From an uncultured Rhodocyclaceae bacterium (GTDB taxonomy: Bacteria; Pseudomonadota; Gammaproteobacteria; Burkholderiales; Rhodocyclaceae), in the NCBI GenBank assembly GCA_903930805.1, contig CAIYZZ010000527.1:1-8619 (forward strand): a DNA stretch of 8,619 nucleotides, written 5' to 3'. Below the pieces are notes generated by a model, which made no database searches, had not been told where the DNA came from, and saw nothing but the letters and a program-made list of their open reading frames with translations. The stretch's first letter is position 1. Every line of letters begins with the position of its first letter. Both the position numbers and the translations under genes were made by a program. This document shows, one piece after another, positions 1 through 7,995 of this stretch.

Positions 1-1173
<1,173 letters not shown>

Positions 1174-1194
1174 GGACCTCTCCTACAAAAGATT

Positions 1195-2214
1195 CTAGAA
1201 ATACCGATTCATCAAATTCAGCAATTTGTGTGCGGCAAGCGTCGGGGTCGTCGTCCCGTTGGCTACCGTCTCTGCCGTTGCGGGCAATGCCGCCTTCACT
1301 GCGGGATGCTCGCGAAAGCGGTGGCGCAATCCATTATCAATAAGTTGCCACATCCAGTCGAGCGCCTGGCGCTGGCGCTTTTCCTGCAGTGCGCCGTTTG
1401 CCGTCATGGCTTCGCGATATTGCAGCAACGCCTGCCACACCTTGTCGATGCCCTGGCCATGCAGTGCGCTGGCCAGCAGCACAGGCGGTTTCCAGTGCTC
1501 ACTGGCCGAACGGAGCAACGACAAGGCAGCGCGCATCTGCATGGCAGCGCGTTCGGCGGCCATGGTATCGAGGTCGGCCTTGTTGTAAACCACCACATCC
1601 GCCAGTTCCATGATGCCTTTCTTGATGGCCTGCAGGTCGTCGCCGGCATTCGGCAGTTGCAGCAGGACGAAGATGTCGGTCATACCGGCCACGACCGTTT
1701 CCGACTGACCTACCCCGACCGTTTCGATGATGACAACGTCAAAACCGGCCGCCTCGCAGACCAGCATCGCCTCGCGCGTCTTTTCGGCCACGCCGCCGAG
1801 CGTGCCGGCAGAGGGTGAAGGCCGGATATAGGCTGCCTCCTGCTGACAGAGCCGTTCCATGCGTGTCTTGTCACCTAGGATGGAGCCACCACTGCGACTG
1901 GAGGAAGGGTCCACCGCCAGTACCGCAACCTTCAGACCCTGATCGAGCAAGTGCAGGCCAAAGGCTTCAATGAAGGTCGACTTGCCTGCGCCCGGCACCC
2001 CCGTCAGTCCGATACGCATGGCGCGGCCAGTATGCGGCAGCAGGACGTCTAGTACTGCGGCTGCACGCTCTTGATGGTCGCCACGACTCGACTCGATGAG
2101 GGTAATCGCCTTGGCCAGCACACGGCGCCCGCCGGCGATCACGCCTTCAACGAGGTCGCGATCTTCAGGAGGTAGGTCGAAATCCTGAATTGACTCGCGG
2201 CTATTCAATTTCAA
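1195..2214 (-). CDS. meaB: Methylmalonyl-CoA mutase-associated GTPase MeaB (ArgK family)
   Basis: This is a G3E-type P-loop GTPase that binds methylmalonyl-CoA mutase, gates delivery of adenosylcobalamin and protects the enzyme from inactivation. The 339-residue product has Walker [10 protein letters not shown] (72-80), [19 protein letters not shown] (101-119), ETVGVGQSE (165-172 region) and the guanine-specificity motif NKAD (211-214). The length is normal for the family. The start is unusual: the frame is closed by a TGA seven codons upstream, and the first usable start is TTG at 2214, with a weak AAGG six bases before it. Another TTG lies two codons later, and the next candidate is a GTG at about codon 25, which would cut into the conserved N-terminal helix. 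The TTG overlaps the last 14 bases of the upstream PIN-like gene, so translation may be coupled to it. Function is very secure, the start less so. Confidence 0.95.
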   Translation of the reverse strand: MKLNSRESIQDFDLPPEDRDLVEGVIAGGRRVLAKAITLIESSRGDHQERAAAVLDVLLPHTGRAMRIGLTGVPGAGKSTFIEAFGLHLLDQGLKVAVLAVDPSSSRSGGSILGDKTRMERLCQQEAAYIRPSPSAGTLGGVAEKTREAMLVCEAAGFDVVIIETVGVGQSETVVAGMTDIFVLLQLPNAGDDLQAIKKGIMELADVVVYNKADLDTMAAERAAMQMRAALSLLRSASEHWKPPVLLASALHGQGIDKVWQALLQYREAMTANGALQEKRQRQALDWMWQLIDNGLRHRFREHPAVKAALPATAETVANGTTTPTLAAHKLLNLMNRYF

Positions 2215-2533
2215 GCGCGCCTTCGGTCGTGTTCATAAGGAAATCATTGATCGCGTCGGTTTCAGCGGATAGCCGCGTCAAAATCCGTGCATTCGATACG
2301 TTGCCGAGATTGAGCCAGACGACCTTGGGTGGAAAACCGCGCATCAGGGATAGCTCGACAAAATCTGCATCCTTGGTGACGATGGCAAACCCCTCGCGCA
2401 GGGCAAACATCCAGATCTCTGCATCATCCACCTCCGCTAGGCCAAGTAACGCAACTTGGTTCGATTGCGGAAACAATGGCTCCAGATGCGGGAGCAAGCG
2501 CCGCGAGAGGTTTTGATCCAGGAGCAGTTTCAC
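2201..2533 (-). CDS. DUF5615 PIN-like protein, probable toxin of a toxin-antitoxin pair
   Basis: The 110-residue product resembles the DUF5615 group of PIN-like proteins, thought to act as metal-dependent RNases like VapC toxins. Its N-terminus is [11 protein letters not shown], with acidic D6 followed by N8. Next come VDDAEIW (35-41), and then VTKDADF (52-58), which carries D55 and D57. This spacing of acidic residues is what a PIN-like active site would need. It starts at a GTG (2533-2531) that overlaps the TGA of the DUF433 gene in a GTGA arrangement, typical of coupled antitoxin-toxin pairs. Its tail overlaps the meaB start by 14 bases. RNase activity and toxicity are inferred from family and context. 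A housekeeping role for the pair cannot be excluded. Confidence 0.85.
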   Translation of the reverse strand: MKLLLDQNLSRRLLPHLEPLFPQSNQVALLGLAEVDDAEIWMFALREGFAIVTKDADFVELSLMRGFPPKVVWLNLGNVSNARILTRLSAETDAINDFLMNTTEGALEIE

Positions 2534-2766
2534 GCTGCCAACCGCACCATGCGCTGCTCACGCAATGCTGCGAATGCCAGACATGCCTGAATATCAGCCG
2601 TTTCCAGCTCGGGATAGTCGGCCAGAATGTCGTCCTGCGGCATGCCGGCAGCCAGCCAGCCGAGCACGTCATAAACCGTGATGCGCATGTGACGCACGCA
2701 AGGCTTGCCACCTCGCTTGCCGGGTTCGAGTGTGATGCGTGCCAAAAGTTGGTTATCCATCATCAT
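2530..2766 (-). CDS. DUF433 protein, probable antitoxin
   Basis: This small protein (up to 78 residues) matches the DUF433 pattern, a winged-helix-like fold commonly found beside DUF5615 genes and taken to be their antitoxin. Diagnostic stretches are GGKPCVRHMRITVYDVLGWL (19-38), AAGMPQDDILADYPELETAD (39-58) and the closing IQACLAFAALRE (59-70). Three ATG codons in a row (2766, 2763, 2760) follow a GGAGAA ribosome site. Spacing from GGAG is 2, 5 and 8 bases, so the second or third ATG is the likelier true start (77 or 76 residues). It begins 15 bases after the mrr stop and overlaps the toxin start by 4 bases. If it behaves like other antitoxins, it would neutralise the downstream PIN-like protein and perhaps repress its own transcription, although I see no clear operator. 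Confidence 0.85.
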   Translation of the reverse strand: MMMDNQLLARITLEPGKRGGKPCVRHMRITVYDVLGWLAAGMPQDDILADYPELETADIQACLAFAALREQRMVRLAA

Positions 2767-2781
2767 TTCTCCAGATACGAG

Positions 2782-3648
2782 TTAGCCTTTGAATCCGTCA
2801 AAAAAAGCATAGTCGATTTCAAAAATCGTCTTGGAATGCACACCAAGCTCCAAAGACTCGAACATCCCAATTAGCTTGTCCCCATCAACCAACTCAATCG
2901 GAGTTGCTCCGGGTCGTTCAGCCTCTTCTCTGGATTGGGCCGAGAACGTTCCCGTAGTAATAAAAATACCTTTCTCAGCTCGACCATCCATGGCGCCACG
3001 CAAGTCGCGGATTTCTTTCGGAGGAACACTACCAGACCACTTCTTGCACTGAAAAACAACTCGAAAACTTACAAGAGGATTTATTTGCAATACGCCGACA
3101 CCATCGATTCCACCATCTCCAGAGCGTCCAGTCACCTCTACCTTTTCAAATCCTGCTTCGCGCAACAATCTCTGGCAAATTCGCTCGAATCCGGAAGGTG
3201 AAAGCTTATGCAATACCTCAAGCAAACTCTGTGATCTATCTGGTTCTGGCAGGTTTTCATCAATATTTTGTATTACAGTCTGCTCAACAGGCCCATCTTT
3301 AGTCTTCCGCCTGGCAGTGTGATGAGACACCCACTTCAGGAATATCTGATGGCCCTCATCTTCGTCGATTGTTGCTTTCCAACCTTTAGGTGTTAAAGCC
3401 CAGACTCCTCGCTTGCCAGCATCGATACAGTCCTCCCACACAAGATATTGCCTTGCCCACTGCACCTGATTGTGAAAGCGTTCCTGCCCTGTTCTTGTAA
3501 GAGCATTTCGTATCTTCTCGTCCAAGTGCAGTTTCTCGGCAACAGCATCGGAAGCCTCACGAGGGCTCGCCGACCCACCCAGTGTTCTTAATACATCGAG
3601 TAGTGGCCCCATCCATTTCACAAACTCCGTTCGCTTTTGCTTTGCCAT
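2782..3648 (-). CDS. mrr: Mrr-type restriction endonuclease with N-terminal winged helix
   Basis: The 288-residue product has the two-domain layout of Mrr, a type IV restriction enzyme that cuts modified DNA. Residues about 8-93 form an Mrr-type winged helix, with GPLLDVLRTLGG near its start, FHNQVQWARQYL in the middle and RGVWALTPKGW at its end. A charged linker (about 95-140) follows. The nuclease domain (about 148-265) has FERICQRLLREAGF (154-167), then SGDGGIDGVG with catalytic-type D182 and FQCKKW with Q200 and K202, the D-Xn-QxK form of the PD-(D/E)xK site. All key residues are present, so it is probably active. A strong GGGAGGGG ribosome site precedes the ATG. It lies 32 bases after the mutase stop and 15 before the DUF433 gene. 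Hand counts of sampled 60-base lines give 40-50% GC against 65-73% in the mutase gene, which suggests transfer. The modified base recognised cannot be told from sequence. Confidence 0.9.
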   Translation of the reverse strand: MAKQKRTEFVKWMGPLLDVLRTLGGSASPREASDAVAEKLHLDEKIRNALTRTGQERFHNQVQWARQYLVWEDCIDAGKRGVWALTPKGWKATIDEDEGHQIFLKWVSHHTARRKTKDGPVEQTVIQNIDENLPEPDRSQSLLEVLHKLSPSGFERICQRLLREAGFEKVEVTGRSGDGGIDGVGVLQINPLVSFRVVFQCKKWSGSVPPKEIRDLRGAMDGRAEKGIFITTGTFSAQSREEAERPGATPIELVDGDKLIGMFESLELGVHSKTIFEIDYAFFDGFKG

Positions 3649-3680
3649 AGCCCCTCCCGGCTAATCTCTATCTGGCAAGC

Positions 3681-5846
3681 TTACGCTGATGCAGGAAGGT
3701 GGGCCACACGGATTGCCCGCAGCACTTCATGCGCACACTGAGGGATGGGCGTGCCGGGACCGAAGATGCCCTTGGCGCCGGCCGCGAATAGGGCCTCGTA
3801 ATCCTGCGCTGGAATGACGCCGCCGACGAATACGACAATATCGTCCCCGCCCTGATCCTTGAGCGCTTGCACCAATTGCGGCACCAGCGTCTTGTGGCCG
3901 GCGGCGAGCGTCGACACGCCAATGGAATGCACGTCGTTTTCGATGGCTTGGCGCGCGGCTTCTTCCGGAGTCTGGAACAGCGGCCCGATATCCACATCGA
4001 AACCAAGATCGGCAAAGGCCGTGGCGACGACTTTTGCGCCACGGTCGTGGCCGTCCTGTCCCAGCTTGGCGATCATGATGCGCGGGCGGCGGCCTTCGGC
4101 GGCGGCGAATTCCTCGATCAATTCACGCAGTTCGTCAATGCCGGGACTGTCACCGTAGGCGGCGGAGTAGACGCCCGAGACCACCTGGTTTGTCGCACGA
4201 TGGCGGCCCCAGACCTTTTCCAGTGCATCGGAAATCTCACCGACGGTTGCTCTCAAGCGTGTTGCCTTGATAGCGAGGTCGAGCAGATTCCCGGTCCCGG
4301 ATTTCGCAGCTTCGGTCAGCGCATCAAGTGCAACCTGCACTGCCGCCGCATCGCGCGTCGCGCGAATTTCCTTGAGGCGGGCAATCTGTGATTCGCGCAC
4401 GGCGTGATTGTCGACATCGAGAAACTCGATCGCATCCTCCTTCGCCAGCTTGTACTTGTTCACGCCGACGATGACATCTTGCCCCGAATCGATGCGCGCC
4501 TGCTTCTCGGCGGCGCATTTCTCGATCTGCAGCTTGGCCCAACCGGTGTCGACGGCATGCGTCATGCCGCCCATCTTCTCGACTTCCTGGATGGTGTTCC
4601 ACGCCATGTCGGCCATGTCCTGCGTCAGCTTCTCCATCATGTAGCTGCCAGCCCAGGGGTCGACGACGTGCGTAATATGCGTTTCTTCCTGGATCAGGAT
4701 CTGTGTGTTGCGGGCAATGCGTGATGAAAACTCGGTGGGCAGTGCGATGGCCTCGTCGAGCGCATTGGTGTGCAGGGACTGCGTGCCGCCGAACACGGCT
4801 GCCATCGCCTCGATGGTGGTGCGCACGACAGTGTTGTAAGGGTCCTGTTCGGTGAGTGACCAGCCCGAGGTCTGGCAGTGGGTGCGCAGCATCATCGACT
4901 TTGGGTTTTTCGCCTCGAACCCTCTCATGATGCGCCACCACAGGAGGCGCGCCGCGCGCAGCTTGGCGATTTCCAAGTAGAAGTTCATGCCGATACCGAA
5001 GAAGAAGGATAGCCGACCAGCGAAGGAATCGACATCCAGCCCGCTCTTCACAGCGGTGCGCACGTATTCCATGCCGTCGGCGAGCGTGAAGGCCAGCTCC
5101 AGCGCCTGCGTCGCGCCGGCTTCCTGGATGTGATAACCGGAGATAGAGATCGAATTGAATTTCGGCATGTTCGCCGCCGTGTAGCCGATGATGTCTGCGA
5201 TGATGCGCATCGACGGCTCGGGCGGGTAGATGTAGGTGTTGCGAACCATGAACTCCTTGAGGATGTCGTTCTGGATCGTCCCCGAGAGCTTGTCCTGCGA
5301 TACGCCCTGTTCCTCGGCGGCGATCACGTAGCCCGCCAGGACTGGCAGAACGGCGCCGTTCATGGTCATCGAGACCGACACCTTGTCGAGCGGAATGCCG
5401 CCGAACAAAATTTTCATGTCCGCCACCGAATCGATCGCCACACCGGCCTTGCCGACGTCGCCGACGACGCGTGGATGGTCAGAGTCGTAGCCACGGTGGG
5501 TGGCGAGGTCGAAGGCTACCGAGACGCCCTGCGCGCCGGCGGCGAGCGCCTTGCGGTAGAAGTCGTTGGAGGCTTCGGCGGTGGAAAATCCGGCGTACTG
5601 GCGGATGGTCCAGGGCCGCGCCGCGTACATCGTTGCCTGCGGGCCGCGCAGGAAGGGCTCGAAGCCGGGCAGCGTGTCGGCATAGGGCAAGCCGGCGACA
5701 TCGGCCAGCGTATAGAGCGGCTTGACAGTCAGGCCTTCGGGCGTCGTCCAATTCAGCTTTGACAGGTCGCCGTCCGGCGCAGATTTGCCGGCGGCCTTGC
5801 GCCATGCCTCCAACGCAGGAATCGTCGCTTCGGGATACTTGCTCAT
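3681..5846 (-). CDS. scpA: Methylmalonyl-CoA mutase, single-chain homodimeric type
   Basis: This adenosylcobalamin-dependent enzyme interconverts (R)-methylmalonyl-CoA and succinyl-CoA in the cytoplasm, feeding propionate carbon into the citric acid cycle or running in reverse. The 721-residue product is full length. A TIM-barrel catalytic domain covers about residues 30-560, with [20 protein letters not shown] (71-90) and [15 protein letters not shown] (109-123). The C-terminal B12 domain (about 587-715) has the base-off motif DGHDRG with D598, H600 and G603, and a later VGGVIP. The residues expected for methylmalonyl-CoA rather than isobutyryl-CoA mutase are present: Y84, R202 and H239, equivalent to Y89, R207 and H244 of the Propionibacterium enzyme. 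GGGAG lies 7 bases before the ATG. It heads the minus-strand unit; its chaperone meaB and pccB lie downstream, beyond the mrr/toxin-antitoxin insert. The name mutA or mcm is equally used. Confidence 0.97.
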   Translation of the reverse strand: MSKYPEATIPALEAWRKAAGKSAPDGDLSKLNWTTPEGLTVKPLYTLADVAGLPYADTLPGFEPFLRGPQATMYAARPWTIRQYAGFSTAEASNDFYRKALAAGAQGVSVAFDLATHRGYDSDHPRVVGDVGKAGVAIDSVADMKILFGGIPLDKVSVSMTMNGAVLPVLAGYVIAAEEQGVSQDKLSGTIQNDILKEFMVRNTYIYPPEPSMRIIADIIGYTAANMPKFNSISISGYHIQEAGATQALELAFTLADGMEYVRTAVKSGLDVDSFAGRLSFFFGIGMNFYLEIAKLRAARLLWWRIMRGFEAKNPKSMMLRTHCQTSGWSLTEQDPYNTVVRTTIEAMAAVFGGTQSLHTNALDEAIALPTEFSSRIARNTQILIQEETHITHVVDPWAGSYMMEKLTQDMADMAWNTIQEVEKMGGMTHAVDTGWAKLQIEKCAAEKQARIDSGQDVIVGVNKYKLAKEDAIEFLDVDNHAVRESQIARLKEIRATRDAAAVQVALDALTEAAKSGTGNLLDLAIKATRLRATVGEISDALEKVWGRHRATNQVVSGVYSAAYGDSPGIDELRELIEEFAAAEGRRPRIMIAKLGQDGHDRGAKVVATAFADLGFDVDIGPLFQTPEEAARQAIENDVHSIGVSTLAAGHKTLVPQLVQALKDQGGDDIVVFVGGVIPAQDYEALFAAGAKGIFGPGTPIPQCAHEVLRAIRVAHLPASA

Positions 5847-6021
5847 GGTTCTACTCCCGCCGTTTTCCGGCTGATGTTGGTATTAGATGAGCGAATGATA
5901 GCAACGTGCCGTGCCGCCAGCGCCGACTTTTCAATTTCCAAGTTTTCGGTACTGGTCTAACACAGAGACAGGCCATCCGATTTTTGTCACAATGACCGTC
6001 TTTGTCAAAGAGGAGAAAAAT
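5847..6021. promoter_or_regulatory. Divergent intergenic region between the mutase and sulfide-oxidation units
   Basis: Both transcription units start outward from these 175 bases, so promoters for both must lie here or very near. I could not identify a convincing -35/-10 pair for either direction. On the plus strand, TTTGTCA occurs twice, at 5983-5989 and 6001-6007, exactly 18 bases apart. The first copy overlaps a small inverted repeat, GTCA-CAA-TGAC (5986-5996). These could be a regulator site near the sqr start, but they are short and could be chance. The part next to the mutase is GC-rich and shows no hairpin that I could find. Confidence 0.6.
6008..6015 (+). promoter_or_regulatory. Strong ribosome binding site that fixes the start of the 69-residue gene
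   Basis: AAGAGGAG ends 6 bases before the ATG at 6022. Two in-frame upstream ATGs (5911 and 5992) lack any such site, which is why the shorter reading is preferred. Confidence 0.85.
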
Positions 6022-6231
6022 ATGAACAAGAAGGACAATAATCTGTGGGAACTTCGCCCCGGCATCAAGATGGATCAGACCACGCTCGAATCCGTGGCGC
6101 AGATTGCCTGTGCGCTTAAATCGCTGTCGCTCTACACCACCCTGGTGATGGATCAGGATGATTGCCCGCCCGAACTACAGCGCACCGTTGATGATGGTGT
6201 CGCTGCGATCGGCAAGCTGTTCGTCGTTTAA
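6022..6231 (+). CDS. Uncharacterised small protein upstream of sqr
   Basis: I do not recognise a family for this 69-residue protein. It is soluble-looking, with no signal peptide or membrane segment. After a polar start (MNKKDNNLWELRPG), residues about 18-45 look helical and amphipathic (DQTTLESVAQIACALKSLS). An acidic turn follows (MDQDDCPPE, 43-51), then a second helix-like stretch to the C-terminal GKLFVV. It has two cysteines, C30 and C48. The ATG at 6022 is chosen for its strong ribosome site. The coding signal is good: the stop is followed 30 bases later by the sqr ATG with its own GAGGAT site, so the two genes are probably co-transcribed. The position suggests a partner or regulator of sulfide oxidation, but that is only guilt by association. 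Confidence 0.75.
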   Translation: MNKKDNNLWELRPGIKMDQTTLESVAQIACALKSLSLYTTLVMDQDDCPPELQRTVDDGVAAIGKLFVV

Positions 6232-6261
6232 CAAAAATAATTACATCCTGAGGATTTCAGC

Positions 6262-7533
6262 ATGGCACACATCATCATTCTCGGCGCGGGCATTGGCGGC
6301 CTGGTTGCCGCCTACGACATGAAAGAAAATGTCGGCCCGAACGACAAGGTCACCGTGGTGACCGAAAATCCATATTTTCAATTTACGCCGTCGAACCCTT
6401 GGCTCGCCGTTAATTGGCGTAGTCGCGATGACATTACCTTTGAGCTGAAAACCTACCTGGAGCGCAAGGGCATCGACCTGATCGTCAAGGCGGCCAAACG
6501 CGTGCATCCCGATGAGAACCGCATTGAACTCAGCGACGGCGAATCGGTGAGCTACGATTATCTGGTCATCGCCACCGGCCCGAAACTCGCCTTCGAGGAA
6601 GTGGAAGGTTCGGGTCCCGCAGCGCACACTCAGTCGATCTGCACGGTCAATCATGCCGAAACAGCCGCAAAAGCCTGGGATGGTTTCGTCAAGGATCCGG
6701 GGAATGTCGTCGTCGGCGCATTTCAGGGTGCCTCCTGCTACGGTCCGGCCTACGAATTCGCCATGATCATGGATACCGATCTGCGCCGCCGCAAGATCCG
6801 CAGCAAGGTGCCGATGACCTTCGTCACCGCCGAACCCTATGTCGGCCACCTCGGCCTCGGGGGCGTTGGTGACTCCAAGGGCATGATCGAATCCATCATG
6901 CGCGACAGGCACATCAAGTGGATCTGTAACGCCAAGGTGAGCAAGGTCGAAGCTGGCAAGATGTTCGTCACCGAACACGATGAAAACGGCCAGCCGAAGA
7001 AGGAGCATGTACTCGATTTCAAATACTCGATGATGCTGCCGGCTTTCAAGGGTGTCGACGCCGTTTTTGGCATCGAAGGGTTGACCAACCCGCGTGGCTT
7101 CATTCTCGTCGATCCGTTCCAGCGCAATCCGAAGTACAAGAACATTTACTCGATTGGCGTGTGCGTCGCCATTCCGCCGGTGGAAGCCACCCCCATCCCT
7201 GTCGGCACGCCCAAGACCGGCTACATGATCGAGTCGATGGTTACCGCCACGGTGCATAACATCCGTCTGGCGCTGGATGGCAAGGAACCCGACCAGAAGG
7301 CTACCTGGAATGCGGTCTGCCTCGCCGACTTCGGCGACAGCGGCGCCGCCTTCGTCGCCATTCCGCAGATCCCGCCACGCAATGTCAGCTGGTTCAACAA
7401 GGGCAAGTGGGTACATCTGGCCAAGGTCGGCTACGAGAAATATTTCATCCGCAAGATGAAAAAAGGCAACACCGAGCCGATCTACGAAAAGTACGTGCTC
7501 AAGCTGATGGGTGTCACGCGGTTGCACAAGTAG
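6262..7533 (+). CDS. sqr: Sulfide:quinone oxidoreductase, type I
   Basis: This FAD flavoprotein oxidises sulfide to sulfane sulfur or polysulfide and passes the electrons to membrane quinone. Such enzymes are peripheral proteins of the periplasmic face despite lacking a standard signal peptide, as here. The 423-residue product begins with the dinucleotide-binding motif IILGAGIGGLVAAYDM (5-20), then YFQFTPSNPW (38-47) and the ATGPKLAFE motif (104-112). The three redox cysteines of the Acidithiobacillus ferrooxidans enzyme (C128, C160, C356) are matched by C127 in QSICTVNHAE, C159 in GASCYGPAYEF and C353 in NAVCLADFGD. The C-terminal part, from about 382, with KVGYEKYFIRKMKKG, is the amphipathic membrane-binding region. 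Two further cysteines (C222, C301) are not part of the known site. It has a GAGGAT ribosome site and sits between the 69-residue gene and the DsrE-like gene, only 3 bases before the latter. Confidence 0.96.
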   Translation: MAHIIILGAGIGGLVAAYDMKENVGPNDKVTVVTENPYFQFTPSNPWLAVNWRSRDDITFELKTYLERKGIDLIVKAAKRVHPDENRIELSDGESVSYDYLVIATGPKLAFEEVEGSGPAAHTQSICTVNHAETAAKAWDGFVKDPGNVVVGAFQGASCYGPAYEFAMIMDTDLRRRKIRSKVPMTFVTAEPYVGHLGLGGVGDSKGMIESIMRDRHIKWICNAKVSKVEAGKMFVTEHDENGQPKKEHVLDFKYSMMLPAFKGVDAVFGIEGLTNPRGFILVDPFQRNPKYKNIYSIGVCVAIPPVEATPIPVGTPKTGYMIESMVTATVHNIRLALDGKEPDQKATWNAVCLADFGDSGAAFVAIPQIPPRNVSWFNKGKWVHLAKVGYEKYFIRKMKKGNTEPIYEKYVLKLMGVTRLHK

Positions 7534-7536
7534 CGC

Positions 7537-7995
7537 ATGCGTACAGCCACTCGTCTGGCGCTTCTGGCGCTCGTCGCACTGTTCGTCGGTGGCGCGCCCC
7601 TGGCCGGCGCCACCGCAACAAAAGTCGGCGCTGGCAGGACGGCATCAGCTGTCAAAAATCGCATCGTCATCCAGGTCAACGAGGATGACGCGAAGAAGTG
7701 GAACGCCGTGCTCGGCAACATCCGCAACATTCAGGCCGCGTTGGGACAAAAGAACGTGGCCATCGCTGTTGTCGTCATCGGTGCGGGGCTAGGCATGCTC
7801 ACTGCCGAGTCCCTTGCCGCCAACGGCGTGCAGGATGCAGTTGCCGCAGGGGTCGAGTTCTTGGCCTGCGGTAATTCCATGAAAGCGCAGTCCATCGATA
7901 AGGATGACCTCATTGCGGGCGTCTCGGTGGCGGTCGCCGGCTATGTGGAACTGATGAAGCGCCAGCAGCAGGGCTGGGCCTATTTGCGACCATGA
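7537..7995 (+). CDS. DsrE-like protein with signal peptide, probably periplasmic
   Basis: The 152-residue product has a Sec-type signal peptide: R2 and R6, a hydrophobic core at about 7-20, and an AGA/ATA cleavage region near residues 23-28. The mature part is a single DsrE-like domain, with KNRIVIQVNEDDAKKWNAVL (40-59), a long central strand AIAVVVIGAGLGML (75-88) and the conserved EFLACGNSMKAQSIDKDDLI (107-126). C111 in that motif is the position that carries sulfur in related sulfurtransferases. The ATG lies 3 bases after the sqr stop, so co-expression is almost certain. Family members bind persulfide sulfur on cysteine, and SQR products arise on the periplasmic side. A role as acceptor or carrier of SQR-derived sulfane sulfur is a reasonable inference but is not shown by sequence. 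No partner DsrF or DsrH gene is present in the window. Confidence 0.88.
   Translation: MRTATRLALLALVALFVGGAPLAGATATKVGAGRTASAVKNRIVIQVNEDDAKKWNAVLGNIRNIQAALGQKNVAIAVVVIGAGLGMLTAESLAANGVQDAVAAGVEFLACGNSMKAQSIDKDDLIAGVSVAVAGYVELMKRQQQGWAYLRP

Larger units (their letters stand above)
2201..3648 (-). other. Probable accessory insert (mrr plus DUF433/DUF5615) within the methylmalonyl-CoA operon
   Basis: Three defence-type genes lie between the mutase and its chaperone meaB, all in the operon's direction, with gaps of 32 and 15 bases and then overlaps of 4 and 14 bases. The mutase, meaB and carboxylase genes belong to one pathway and commonly sit together. The lower GC of mrr and the non-ATG start of meaB at the right-hand junction support insertion. 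No transposase, integrase or clear terminal inverted repeats are visible. An imperfect 12-base direct repeat (10 of 12 matching) lies near the two edges, at 2194-2205 and 3654-3665, but this could be chance. The boundaries are therefore approximate. Confidence 0.55.

Noticed and set aside
2201..3648. Insertion sequence or integron cassette carrying the accessory genes
   Set aside because: No transposase, integrase, terminal inverted repeats or recombination-site-like structure could be found; only a weak direct repeat is present, so no mobile element type is claimed.
3649..3680. Terminator between the mutase and mrr
   Set aside because: The 32-base gap has no stem-loop followed by a T-run in the direction of transcription, so read-through into mrr is expected.
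3681..5846. Isobutyryl-CoA or ethylmalonyl-CoA mutase instead of methylmalonyl-CoA mutase
   Set aside because: Y84 and R202, which mark methylmalonyl-CoA specificity, are present, the B12 domain is in the same chain, and meaB and pccB lie downstream.
5984..6012. TTGTCA at 5984-5989 as a -35 box
   Set aside because: No TATAAT-like hexamer lies 16-18 bases downstream, and transcription from there would start at or after the ribosome site.
5911..6021. Longer N-terminus for the small gene, starting at 5911 or 5992
   Set aside because: Neither upstream ATG has a ribosome site, whereas the ATG at 6022 has AAGAGGAG at ideal spacing. The added residues would also occupy the likely promoter region.
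6241..7527. A 428-codon open frame on the minus strand opposite sqr
   Set aside because: It mirrors the sqr gene exactly. The sqr frame has family motifs and a ribosome site, while the opposite frame gives a His/Asp-rich sequence with no recognisable domain, as expected from codon bias in GC-rich genes.
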